Shown piece after piece: positions 1-7,265 of a stretch of 15,916 bases of DNA. The translations under genes and the position numbers were made by a program. This stretch comes from CAYONZ01 sp964405465 (GTDB lineage Bacteria; Bdellovibrionota; Bdellovibrionia; Bdellovibrionales; JAMPXM01): NCBI GenBank assembly GCA_964405465.1, contig CAYONZ010000069.1:1-15916 (forward strand), given 5' to 3'. Position 1 is the first letter of the stretch, and every line of letters starts with the position of its first letter. The notes below the pieces were generated by a model, which saw only the letters and a program-made list of their open reading frames with translations, did not search any database and was not told where the DNA came from.

Positions 1-244
1 AACTCATTTCTATTGCTTCCGCTCGCGACGTCCGACCAATTGAGGACACGCCCTGGAAAATGAAAAATAGAAATCGAAGCTTTGTGTTTTTTTTTGCCAA
101 TGCATTTGGTTTTTGCAAAGTTTTGCAATGACTGGTTTTGCTCAAAAAAACAGCGATTTACTCAGGTAAAACGCAATGAGTAATTGCTCTGGACTGACGA
201 AAAAAATAGTAGACAACTTGCTCTAGAGCTGTAACTCTTAGTGC
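1..244. other. Upstream non-coding region, no feature assigned
   Basis: The first 60 bases are fairly GC-rich and the rest is AT-rich with A and T runs, for example around 88-95. Short open frames run off the left edge on both strands, but none has a recognisable product, so a partial gene cannot be supported. No hairpin with a T-tract and no convincing promoter was found. The promoter of the esterase gene at 245 presumably lies in the last 100 bases. Confidence 0.4.
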
Positions 245-1291
245 ATGAAGTCTATTTTAATTTTGATGGTGTTGTTCTTTTCTTTTGATTGCTTGGCTCA
301 CAACTGGACTAAAGTGTTTGTTCCGGGCGCCAAGTGTGGAGATGGTCGCGATTACTTCATTTACCTCGATAAGAAATCAGATTCGAAGCTCGCAGTTGAG
401 TTCATGGCGGGAGGGGCTTGTTGGGATGCGGCCACTTGTTTCGGCCCGAATATTCGCACCTGGATGTATCCAATTCCAGAGATTCCAAATTTTTCTACCT
501 TTGGTGCAGACACCGATGATGGCAAACATCCTTTAGTGAAGCACACCTTCATTCACTTTCCATACTGCACAGGCGATGTTTATTCGGCTCATCATATTGC
601 CCGCTATTTCCCTGGCGTGACGGTCTATCATCAGGGGTACTTGAATGTGGTTTTGGCTTTTAAGTACCTTCAAGAGAACAATATTCTGAAGTTTCAAAAC
701 TACAAAGAGGTTGTCTTGTGGGGAGCAAGTGCTGGGGGTATAGGAGCTCTTGTGCACACCAAGACTATTGAGCCTTATTTGAATCCGAAAGCGAGCAAGA
801 TGGTTTTGTCTGATTCGCCTGGCTTGCATTTTGGGCAAGATTTTTGGCAGAAATTTCCGCCACAAATGTTGGCCGATTTTCAAGAGGCGTTTGCGAAGTT
901 TGGGTTACCACTGGATCGAAATAGTGGGCTTGTGACCAAATACATGCGCAACGCTTTTTTGACTCTTTGGGATTGGAAGATCGGTGTCATGCAAGGAACA
1001 CAAGACATTGTAATGAGTTTGTTGTTCGGCAATGAGACTCCTTGGGAGCATGAACGTCAGGTGATGGGGCCAGACGGAGTTCGCGCCCAAGCTTGGGGCT
1101 TACCCAATGTGAATGTTTGGATCTCAAATACCAAGATGCATACATTTTTGATTCTACCTGAATCAACAGAGATTGAAAACATGGAGGGGCTCTCGGCCTG
1201 GATGTTTGGTCTCAATATGATGTATGTTTATCAAAAGCCAGATTTGGCTAAACCGCCCTATCCGCCGGCTCAGCCTGTGGTTTATCGTTGA
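245..1291 (+). CDS. Secreted pectinacetylesterase/Notum-family carboxylesterase
   Basis: This is a 348-aa serine hydrolase of the pectinacetylesterase/Notum family, whose members remove acetyl or acyl groups from polysaccharides or lipid-modified proteins. A signal peptide occupies residues 1-18, with a hydrophobic core and a CLA-H cleavage site. Family landmarks appear in order: GGACWD at 56-61 (oxyanion-hole region), FPYCTGDVY at 105-113, and the nucleophile elbow GASAGG at 160-165 with Ser162. Asp254 and His299 are plausible triad partners. Cysteines 31, 59, 65 and 108 in the mature part could form disulfides, as expected for an exported enzyme. Length is close to the family norm. ATG 245 gives a complete signal peptide, but no strong Shine-Dalgarno is visible. 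The gene converges on a membrane-protein gene seven bases beyond its stop. The family is fairly sure; the substrate is unknown. Confidence 0.85.
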   Translation: MKSILILMVLFFSFDCLAHNWTKVFVPGAKCGDGRDYFIYLDKKSDSKLAVEFMAGGACWDAATCFGPNIRTWMYPIPEIPNFSTFGADTDDGKHPLVKHTFIHFPYCTGDVYSAHHIARYFPGVTVYHQGYLNVVLAFKYLQENNILKFQNYKEVVLWGASAGGIGALVHTKTIEPYLNPKASKMVLSDSPGLHFGQDFWQKFPPQMLADFQEAFAKFGLPLDRNSGLVTKYMRNAFLTLWDWKIGVMQGTQDIVMSLLFGNETPWEHERQVMGPDGVRAQAWGLPNVNVWISNTKMHTFLILPESTEIENMEGLSAWMFGLNMMYVYQKPDLAKPPYPPAQPVVYR

Positions 1292-1298
1292 TTGACCC

Positions 1299-1757
1299 TT
1301 AAATTTTTTCTGCAGTAGAATCTGATTTTCGATAGTCAATTCTGAGTGCAATAAAATTTGCAAGCATCATCAAGCTAAAGCTAAGGTTTGAATAGCGATG
1401 CAAGATCACGCCCCACGAAATTCCGTTGATTTCAATCTGTGAGAATTCGGTTTGCCAAAACATCAGTCGCAAAATCAAAATCGGAGCCGCAAAAAATACG
1501 AGAAATTGCAGGTGGGCAAGTGACCACCACCAGCGTTTTGATTTGCGCATCAGTTCATTGTAGAGCGGCCCAAGAGACACACTAAAAAACAAGCTTGAAG
1601 CCAGCATCGCGGCCACGTGACGGTCGACAATGTAGCGAAAAATCAAAGCCACCGCGAGAATGGTGAGGGCTTGAAAAAAAAGATAAATGCGGTAGCGAGG
1701 AATGGTTTGAAGAAAATTTTTAAATGAGGCTTGAGTGGGAGTCGTGACATTATTCAT
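1299..1757 (-). CDS. Small multipass membrane protein of unknown function
   Basis: This 152-aa hypothetical protein was not recognised as a known family. Hydrophobic segments at about 23-44, 48-66, 79-100 and 117-140 suggest four transmembrane helices. A basic, Trp-rich stretch (RKSKRWWW, 71-78) separates helices 2 and 3, and the C-terminus is charged. The chosen ATG at 1757 is the first one visible, but no Shine-Dalgarno precedes it. The frame stays open for five more codons into the N gap, so the true start may be upstream and the protein may be longer. The stop lies seven bases from the stop of the convergent esterase gene, so transcription from each side may run into the other gene. Confidence 0.6.
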   Translation of the reverse strand: MNNVTTPTQASFKNFLQTIPRYRIYLFFQALTILAVALIFRYIVDRHVAAMLASSLFFSVSLGPLYNELMRKSKRWWWSLAHLQFLVFFAAPILILRLMFWQTEFSQIEINGISWGVILHRYSNLSFSLMMLANFIALRIDYRKSDSTAEKI

Positions 1758-1774
1758 GCGAGCAAGCTTATCGA

Positions 1775-1874
1775 NNNNNNNNNNNNNNNNNNNNNNNNNN
1801 NNNNNNNNNNNNNNNNNNNNNNNNNNNNNNNNNNNNNNNNNNNNNNNNNNNNNNNNNNNNNNNNNNNNNNNNNN
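1775..1874. other. Scaffold gap (100 N)
   Basis: Exactly 100 undetermined bases, the usual placeholder for a gap of unknown size. It hides the 5' flank of the small membrane-protein gene and the region just after the hflX stop. Any frame drawn across it is meaningless. Confidence 0.98.
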
Positions 1875-1900
1875 GAGAAGAAGCCCTATAGGGCTTCTTC
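1875..1900 (-). terminator. Perfect palindrome at the hflX stop, likely terminator stem
   Basis: Bases 1877-1900 are a perfect 12-bp inverted repeat (GAAGAAGCCCTA and its complement) with no separate loop. The hflX TAG stop sits at its centre, so the last codons form one arm. On the minus strand the stem is followed by TC and then the N gap, so a U-tract cannot be checked. A rho-independent terminator is likely. An inverted assembly artefact at a contig end is the alternative. Confidence 0.5.
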
Positions 1901-3160
1901 GGTCACCAGATAGTTCTTCCAGCGTGTGATGAGGGTAGGGGTCATATGTGCATAGCAAATCGTACCTGAGCTTGCGGCCTCTTTGCGGGTGATTTGTGTC
2001 TCTCGCCCGAGTTCAAAGATGCGATGCTCTTCGGTTTTCGGGAAGAACAGCTCCACTTCTTCGAAAAGCGCTTGAATAGTTTCGGTCATTACCCGTTTGA
2101 GGCGATCGACGCCTTCACCGGTTTTGGCGCTGACAAAAACTCGCGGAAAAGCTTTAACCTGAAACTGTCTTTCAAAAGGAGCTTGATCCGTTTTGTTAAA
2201 GACATGAATCAAAGGCTTGTGATCCCAATGAAATTCTTTGAGCAAGGCTTCAACGGTTTCAATTTGTCGATGCATTGAAGGGTTTGAAAGGTCTATCACG
2301 TGAAGCAAAATATCGGCTTCAGAAGTTTCTTCAAGCGTTGCTTTAAAGGCCTCGATCAACTGTGGTGGAAGTCGGCGTATAAAACCCACGGTGTCAGTCA
2401 TCAGAGCATGGCTTGGGCCATCTGGAAGAAAAACTTTGCGGGTCGTGGGGTCAAGTGTCGCAAACAATTGATCTTGTGCATAGACCTGGCTCTGCGTGAG
2501 CAGATTCAAAAGCGAGCTCTTACCTGAGTTGGTGTAGCCAATCAGAGCAAAGCTTGGAATTTGATTTCTTCGTCTCGAGGCGCGGTGCTGAGCACGATTT
2601 TTTTGAACACTTTCAAGCTGTTTACGGATGAGCTTCATGCGATCTTTGATGCGCCGACGATCCATCTCGAGCGCAGTTTCTCCGGGGCCTCGTGTACCGA
2701 TACCACCACCTTGACGAGAAAGTGAGCCCATCCAGGCATCAACCATGCGCGGGAGTTGATCGAGCATTTGTGCAAGTTCGACTTGAAGTTTTCCTTCGTA
2801 AGTCTGTGCTCGAAGAGCGAAAATATCAAGAATCACCTGGCTACGATCTAAGACGGCAACGCCCCATTCTTTTTCAAGGTTTCGACATTGAATTCCAGAC
2901 AATTGATGATCAATCAAAACCACATTGGCTTTTGCTTCTTCGATCATTTCTTTAATTTCTGTAACTTTGCCGGAGCCCATGAGGGTGGCTGGATTGTATT
3001 GTTGTAAAACTTGGGTGAGGCTGCCAACGACTTCGGCACCTGCGGTTTGCGCCAACTCTTCGAGTTCAAACAAACTCTCTTTGAGCTCAGTAAATGGTTC
3101 TGATTTAAGGCCGATCCCAATGACAATCGCACGATCTTGTTTTTTTAGCGGTGTTCCTAT
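1886..3160 (-). CDS. hflX: HflX, ribosome-associated GTPase (start codon anomalous)
   Basis: HflX is a cytoplasmic GTPase that binds the large ribosomal subunit and, in characterised bacteria, splits stalled ribosomes under stress. Counting from the ATA codon at 3160, the 424-aa product has the glycine-rich HflX linker with GPGETALEMDRRRI (158-171). It then has all G motifs: GYTNSGKSS (208-216), the TLDPTTR switch (about 235-241), DTVGF (256-260), NKTD (322-325) and SAK (344-346). The N-terminal RAIVIGIGLK strand is coded upstream of the first conventional start, a TTG at 3073 that would give 395 aa and delete that strand. AAGGAG at 3169-3174 is well placed for a start near 3160, but no ATG, GTG or TTG lies in frame. 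Adding one A to the AAA at 3160-3162 would give an ATG-initiated protein beginning MMKIGTPLKK. An assembly indel, a real frameshift or a non-canonical start are all possible. Family identity is certain. Confidence 0.93.
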   Translation of the reverse strand: MGTPLKKQDRAIVIGIGLKSEPFTELKESLFELEELAQTAGAEVVGSLTQVLQQYNPATLMGSGKVTEIKEMIEEAKANVVLIDHQLSGIQCRNLEKEWGVAVLDRSQVILDIFALRAQTYEGKLQVELAQMLDQLPRMVDAWMGSLSRQGGGIGTRGPGETALEMDRRRIKDRMKLIRKQLESVQKNRAQHRASRRRNQIPSFALIGYTNSGKSSLLNLLTQSQVYAQDQLFATLDPTTRKVFLPDGPSHALMTDTVGFIRRLPPQLIEAFKATLEETSEADILLHVIDLSNPSMHRQIETVEALLKEFHWDHKPLIHVFNKTDQAPFERQFQVKAFPRVFVSAKTGEGVDRLKRVMTETIQALFEEVELFFPKTEEHRIFELGRETQITRKEAASSGTICYAHMTPTLITRWKNYLVTEEAL

Positions 3161-3162
3161 TT

Positions 3163-3174
3163 CATCATCTCCTT
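3163..3174 (-). promoter_or_regulatory. hflX Shine-Dalgarno with ATGATG out of frame
   Basis: On the minus strand AAGGAG (3174-3169) is followed directly by ATG ATG AAA TAG, a three-codon frame that stops at once. The hflX frame is offset by one base and meets ATA eight bases after the Shine-Dalgarno. This layout marks where hflX initiation should occur and shows that a base is probably missing. Confidence 0.6.
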
Positions 3175-3283
3175 GTTAAATCCCCCTTTTGTTTGCCGGT
3201 GAGCACATAAAATTTTTGAGAGGAGCTCTGCTTTCGAGACCTATTTTTGAGGTGGCTTAGGGTTTAATCTCGAGTTTGTTTTT

Positions 3284-3302
3284 GAATTCGATTCACGAAT
3301 TC
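3284..3302. repeat. 7-5-7 inverted repeat, possible operator
   Basis: GAATTCG, five bases, then CGAATTC form a perfect dyad about 120 bp upstream of hflX and about 85 bp past the maeB stop. Size and spacing suit a dimeric regulator site, but no regulator is identified and chance is possible. Confidence 0.3.
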
Positions 3303-3318
3303 CTTGCAACTCTGTTTT

Positions 3319-3353
3319 CAGCAGGACTGTTTTAAAATGAAACAGTCCTGCTG
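3319..3353 (-). terminator. Strong 14-bp hairpin after maeB
   Basis: CAGCAGGACTGTTT (3319-3332) pairs perfectly with 3340-3353 across a 7-base loop. It lies 34 bases past the maeB stop, between two minus-strand genes. On neither strand is the stem followed by a T-tract: the minus strand continues AAAACAGA. It may end transcription, stabilise the maeB 3' end, or reduce read-through into hflX. A typical intrinsic terminator is not proven. Confidence 0.55.
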
Positions 3354-3386
3354 CCCTAAGACAACCCGCAACTCCATCCCGGTTAA

Positions 3387-5717
3387 TCAAGCGTGAAGCG
3401 TGCTCTCTTTTTCTTTCATGGCCTGGCTCTCCAGGGCCGTTAATACTATTGTATTAACAATATCGTCGACCGTGCAAGTGCGTTGTAAGACGTTTGCTGG
3501 CTTTTTGATACCCATTAAGAAAGGCCCTATAACCTCAGCCCCGCCGAGCTGCTGAACAAGTTTATAGCTGATATTACCGCTGTCTAGATTTGGGAATATC
3601 AAGATATTGGCGCCATTTTTGATGTCACAAAATGGGAAAATTCGGTCAACCACATCTGGATTGACGGCGGTGTCGGCCTGCATTTCACCATCGACGATGA
3701 GATGCGGATGCAGCTGTTTTACGATTTCAGCGGCACGCTTCATTTTCGATGGGCCATCACCTTTGCCTCTAAAATTTGAATAGCTCAGCATTGCAATGCG
3801 CGGTTCAAGTTCAAAGTACTCGGCCACTCGAGCCGCGTGCATGGCAATAGTCGCCACTTGCTCAGCCGTTGGGTCGATGTTGACCGCCGTATCAGCGAAG
3901 AACAACATTTTGTCTTTAAACAGAACCAAATTTAAACCGCTGGCTGTGCGACGGCGTCCGGGCCCAATGATTTCTAAAATTGGGCGCACGCACTCAGCAT
4001 AATTTTGCGTGGCACCTGTCACCAAGCCATCTGCATCTCCTAAATGCACGGCCATGGCTGCAAAATAATCTGGATCAGCCATCAATCGCTCGGCCTCGCG
4101 CCACATGATTCCTTTGCGCTGGCGCATTTTATAAAACTGATCCACGTACTCACCGAACTTTGGATGCCGCGAGGGTTGAATGATGGGGATATCATGAAGG
4201 GCATCGAGGCCCAGTTCTTTAATACGTTTTGTGACTTGATCTGGGTAACCACAGAGAACGGGGCGAATCACTCCTTCGTTCATAATAATTTGCATGGCCT
4301 TGAGAATTTTCGAGCTGACACCTTCTGGAAAAATAATCAACGGCACATCTTTTTTCTGTGCCTTGGCTTTACCTTTAACTTTGTGAATAGCAGAACGAAC
4401 AAAACCAGTCTTCGCACCTTGAAACGACTCAAGATGATCGCGATAGGCCTCAAAGTCTTTGATCGGTTTTTTTGCAACTCCGGTTGCCATCGCGGCGCGA
4501 GCCACCTCAGGCGTCACCCAAAGAAGTGCCCGAGAGTCGAATGGCTTGGGAATGATGTAATCAGGACCAAAACTAAAAGTTTGCCCGCCATAAGCTGCCG
4601 AAACCTTTTCTGGCACATCTTCGCGTGCAAGTTTGGCGAGCGCATGAACCGCGGCGAGCTTCATTTCTTCGTTGATCTGTGAAGCACGAACATCAAGAGC
4701 ACCACGGAAAATAAATGGAAAGCCCAGAACATTGTTCACTTGATTCGGAAAATCGCTGCGTCCAGTGGCAATGATCGCATCTGGACGAGCGGCTCTGGCC
4801 ACCGGAGGCAAAATTTCGGGATCAGGGTTTGCCATAGCAAAAATAATGGGGCGCGGATTCATGCCTTTGAGCATGTCGACAGTGAGAGCGCCAGCAACCG
4901 AAAGTCCGACAAACACATCGGCTCCATTTAATGCCTCACTTAACGTGCGCAATTTTGTTTCAACAGCGAACTCTTCTTTGTATTTATTCATTCCTTCTTT
5001 GCGTCCGCGATAGATGACACCTTTTGAATCACACATGATGATGTTCTCGCGTTTGATACCAATCGAAACAAAAAGTTTTGCACAAGAGATCGAGGCCGCT
5101 CCAGCACCATTGATCACAAGTTTCACCTTGTCGTGTTGGCGCTCGGTCAACAAGCAAGCATTGATCAGGGCCGCAGCCGAAATGATCGCGGTTCCATGTT
5201 GATCATCATGAAACACCGGAATGTTCATTTCTTTTTTGAGGCGCTCTTCGATTTCAAAACACTCCGGAGCTTTGATGTCTTCAAGGTTGATTCCGCCAAA
5301 CGTAGGTTCGAGCGTTCGCACGGCATTAATGAACTCTTCAGTGCTTGAAGATTTGATTTCGATATCAAACACGTTGATGTTTGCAAACTGCTTAAACAAA
5401 ACTCCTTTGCCTTCCATCACAGGTTTTCCTGCGAGAGGCCCGATGTCCCCGAGACCGAGAACTGCCGTTCCATTGGTGATCACCGCAACGAGATTTCCCT
5501 TTGTCGTGTAATCGTAAACTTTCTCTGGGTCTTTGGCGATTTCTTTGCACGGTGCCGCGACTCCAGGAGAATAAGCTAGAGCAAGTGCTTTATCTGTAGC
5601 GCATGGTTTGCTTGAAATGACTTCGACTTTTCCAGGGGGTGAAGTGTGATAGTCTAAAGCCTCTTGATCAAGACTGTTGCGCTTTTCGCTGTTTTCACGA
5701 GTTGTGTCTGTAGCCAC
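3387..5717 (-). CDS. maeB: NADP-dependent malic enzyme with phosphotransacetylase-like domain
   Basis: MaeB converts malate to pyruvate and CO2 with formation of NADPH in the cytoplasm. The 776-aa product has the full two-part architecture. The malic enzyme catalytic domain (about 20-155) contains YSPGVAAPCKEI (49-60) and GLGDIGPLAGKPVMEGKG. The metal/substrate segment is FHDDQHGT (169-176), and the NAD(P)-binding Rossmann domain has GAGAAS at 204-209. From about residue 445 there is a phosphotransacetylase-like domain containing VTGATQNY and FADTAVN. In studied MaeB proteins this domain is regulatory and senses acetyl-CoA. GTG 5717 is chosen because GGAGG (5723-5727) lies five bases before it. 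A TTG at 5729 in the same frame would overlap that Shine-Dalgarno. The gene is divergent from fadIJ, which makes acetyl-CoA, so the pairing is metabolically sensible. Identity is secure. Confidence 0.95.
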   Translation of the reverse strand: MATDTTRENSEKRNSLDQEALDYHTSPPGKVEVISSKPCATDKALALAYSPGVAAPCKEIAKDPEKVYDYTTKGNLVAVITNGTAVLGLGDIGPLAGKPVMEGKGVLFKQFANINVFDIEIKSSSTEEFINAVRTLEPTFGGINLEDIKAPECFEIEERLKKEMNIPVFHDDQHGTAIISAAALINACLLTERQHDKVKLVINGAGAASISCAKLFVSIGIKRENIIMCDSKGVIYRGRKEGMNKYKEEFAVETKLRTLSEALNGADVFVGLSVAGALTVDMLKGMNPRPIIFAMANPDPEILPPVARAARPDAIIATGRSDFPNQVNNVLGFPFIFRGALDVRASQINEEMKLAAVHALAKLAREDVPEKVSAAYGGQTFSFGPDYIIPKPFDSRALLWVTPEVARAAMATGVAKKPIKDFEAYRDHLESFQGAKTGFVRSAIHKVKGKAKAQKKDVPLIIFPEGVSSKILKAMQIIMNEGVIRPVLCGYPDQVTKRIKELGLDALHDIPIIQPSRHPKFGEYVDQFYKMRQRKGIMWREAERLMADPDYFAAMAVHLGDADGLVTGATQNYAECVRPILEIIGPGRRRTASGLNLVLFKDKMLFFADTAVNIDPTAEQVATIAMHAARVAEYFELEPRIAMLSYSNFRGKGDGPSKMKRAAEIVKQLHPHLIVDGEMQADTAVNPDVVDRIFPFCDIKNGANILIFPNLDSGNISYKLVQQLGGAEVIGPFLMGIKKPANVLQRTCTVDDIVNTIVLTALESQAMKEKESTLHA

Positions 5718-5722
5718 TAGAG

Positions 5723-5727
5723 CCTCC
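5723..5727 (-). promoter_or_regulatory. maeB ribosome binding site
   Basis: GGAGG on the minus strand, five bases before GTG 5717. It decides the start against the in-frame TTG at 5729, which would place the Shine-Dalgarno inside the coding region. Confidence 0.7.
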
Positions 5728-5744
5728 AATATGTGTAGGTGTTT

Positions 5745-5773
5745 AGGCTAGGAGCGAGGCAAGGTTGAGTCAA
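5745..5773 (-). promoter_or_regulatory. Candidate maeB promoter
   Basis: On the minus strand TTGACT (5773-5768) is followed after 17 bases by TAGCCT (5750-5745), about 28 bases before the maeB start. The -35 matches the sigma-70 consensus at five of six positions and the -10 at only three, so this is tentative. Confidence 0.3.
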
Positions 5774-5859
5774 GTCTGAGCATGGTGAAATGACAAAAAC
5801 CTGTGCGATTTAAATTAATTGCTGCCACGTGATAGCTCGATGTATCAGCCGATCAAAAG

Positions 5860-5891
5860 TTGACAATTGTTTTTATAAGTTTCCATATAAA
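5860..5891 (+). promoter_or_regulatory. Candidate fadIJ promoter
   Basis: A perfect TTGACA at 5860-5865 precedes an AT-rich stretch with TATAAA at 5886-5891 (20-base spacing) or the weaker CATATA at 5884-5889 (18 bases). The -35 overlaps the short palindrome ACAATTGT, which could admit a repressor. The spacing is not ideal, so only the -35 is convincing. The leader to the fadI start would be short. Confidence 0.4.
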
Positions 5892-5900
5892 GACATAATT

Positions 5901-5906
5901 AAGGAG
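5901..5906 (+). promoter_or_regulatory. fadI ribosome binding site
   Basis: AAGGAG, six bases before ATG 5913. It fixes the thiolase start and excludes the upstream in-frame GTG at 5829, whose extra 28 residues do not resemble a thiolase N-terminus. Confidence 0.8.
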
Positions 5907-5912
5907 ATTCAC

Positions 5913-7262
5913 ATGGCTGATGATCGCGATGTAGTGATTGTAGAAGGAGTTCGTACGCCGTTTGCGAAGGCTGATACGAAGTTGAAAACTGTCCATCCCG
6001 CTGAGTTGGGACGTGTAGCGCTGAAAGAACTGATTGCGCGCACAAATTTAGATGTCAATGTGGTTGACGAAGTCATTGTTGGGAACACCGGAACGCCCTC
6101 GGATGCGGTGAATATTTCTCGAGTTGTGGCACTCAATGCTGGGATTCCACAAAAGACTTCTGCGTTCACAGTTCATCGCAATTGTGCGTCGGCGCTCGAG
6201 AGTATCAGCACTGGTTTTGAACGCATAAAGTCCGGAACCATGGATTGTGTTGTGGCTGGTGGAACTGAAAGTATGTCACAGATGCCATTGATCATGAGTA
6301 AAGCGTTTGTAGATATCATCGCTCGATTGGGCTCAGCAAAAACACCAGTGCAACAGCTTTCAGCATTGGGTTCACTGTTGAAAGCAGACCTTAAGCAAGT
6401 GATGGAGATGGTCACGACTTCTCCTATGCAAGCTACGGCTCACAAGCCACGCATTGCAATCCTAGAAGGGTTGACCGATCCATTTGTCGGTATCAACATG
6501 GGGCAAACCGCAGAGCTTGTCGCAAAAGAATTTCATTTATCGCGACAAGAACAAGATGCTTTTGCGCTTCGTTCACATCAAAAGGCTTCGGCGGCGATGA
6601 AGAATGGGGTTTTTGCTGCAGAAATTACTCCGGTTTATATCCCACCAAAATACAAAGAAGTCGTCACTGAAGACATTGGACCTCGAGAAACACAGTCGAT
6701 GGAGGCTTTGGCGAAGTTGAAACCATTCTTCGATAAGCGAACCGGTACGATCACCGCAGGTAATGCGTGTCCGATCACAGACGGTGCTGCGATGTTGTTG
6801 TTGATGACTCGCGCGAAAGCAAAAGAGCTGGGTTACAAACCAATTGCTAAAATTCGTTCGTATGCTTTTGCTGGCTGTGAGCCTGAGCGCATGGGCTTGG
6901 GCCCTGTGTACTCAACTCCTGTGGCATTGAAGCGAGCCGGGTTAACAATGAAAGATATCGGCTTGGTTGAGTTAAATGAGGCTTTTGCTGCTCAGGTTTT
7001 GGGCTGTATGCGTGCGTTTGAATCAGACAAATTCGGCCAAGAGAAATTGGGTCTTGCCGGTCGTGTGGGTGAAATCAATCCTGAGATCGTGAATGTCAAT
7101 GGTGGTGCGATTGCTTTGGGGCACCCGGTAGGTGCGACTGGATCTCGATTGGTTTTGACTTTGATGAAAGAAATGCAGCGAAGAAATGTTCAATTTGGTT
7201 TGGCCACACTTTGTATTGGTGGCGGTCAAGGCGGCTCGATGATCTTGGAAAGAGAGGCATAA
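5913..7262 (+). CDS. fadI: 3-ketoacyl-CoA thiolase (FadI type)
   Basis: This thiolase cleaves 3-ketoacyl-CoA with CoA to acetyl-CoA and a shortened acyl-CoA, the last step of beta-oxidation. The 449-aa length matches the longer FadI/trifunctional-beta type rather than the roughly 390-aa FadA type. The N-terminal domain starts VVIVEGVRTPFAK, and the nucleophile is Cys91 in HRNCASALES. The C-terminal half has NEAFAAQ (355-361), GHPVGATG with catalytic His404, and CIGGGQGG with Cys434 as general acid/base. All catalytic residues are intact. The central insertion (about 125-195) is the loop region seen in FadI-like enzymes. It is followed after three bases by fadJ, so the two are co-transcribed and probably translationally coupled, in the same gene order as E. 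coli fadI-fadJ. Broad-substrate acetyl-CoA acetyltransferase activity is the main alternative. Confidence 0.9.
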   Translation: MADDRDVVIVEGVRTPFAKADTKLKTVHPAELGRVALKELIARTNLDVNVVDEVIVGNTGTPSDAVNISRVVALNAGIPQKTSAFTVHRNCASALESISTGFERIKSGTMDCVVAGGTESMSQMPLIMSKAFVDIIARLGSAKTPVQQLSALGSLLKADLKQVMEMVTTSPMQATAHKPRIAILEGLTDPFVGINMGQTAELVAKEFHLSRQEQDAFALRSHQKASAAMKNGVFAAEITPVYIPPKYKEVVTEDIGPRETQSMEALAKLKPFFDKRTGTITAGNACPITDGAAMLLLMTRAKAKELGYKPIAKIRSYAFAGCEPERMGLGPVYSTPVALKRAGLTMKDIGLVELNEAFAAQVLGCMRAFESDKFGQEKLGLAGRVGEINPEIVNVNGGAIALGHPVGATGSRLVLTLMKEMQRRNVQFGLATLCIGGGQGGSMILEREA

Positions 7263-7265
7263 GTT

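Noticed and set aside
1..131. Open frames at the left edge on both strands, possibly gene ends
   Set aside because: Several frames are open over a short distance, none gives a recognisable protein, and their extent is what chance allows.
1764..1774. AAGCTTATCGA beside the gap looks like a cloning-vector polylinker (HindIII-ClaI)
   Set aside because: Only 11 bases match, they lie in an open frame with the membrane-protein gene, and no further vector sequence is visible.
1299..1958. Frames crossing the N gap, such as a 219-aa minus-strand frame
   Set aside because: The gap has unknown length, so the frame across it is arbitrary, and the part beyond it is antisense to or out of frame with hflX.
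4044..4682. 212-aa plus-strand frame inside maeB
   Set aside because: It is a shadow of the maeB reading frame, whose conserved motifs cover the whole interval.
5829..5912. Longer thiolase starting at GTG 5829
   Set aside because: The AAGGAG before ATG 5913 is well placed, and the added residues are unlike any thiolase N-terminus. They also overlap the candidate promoter.
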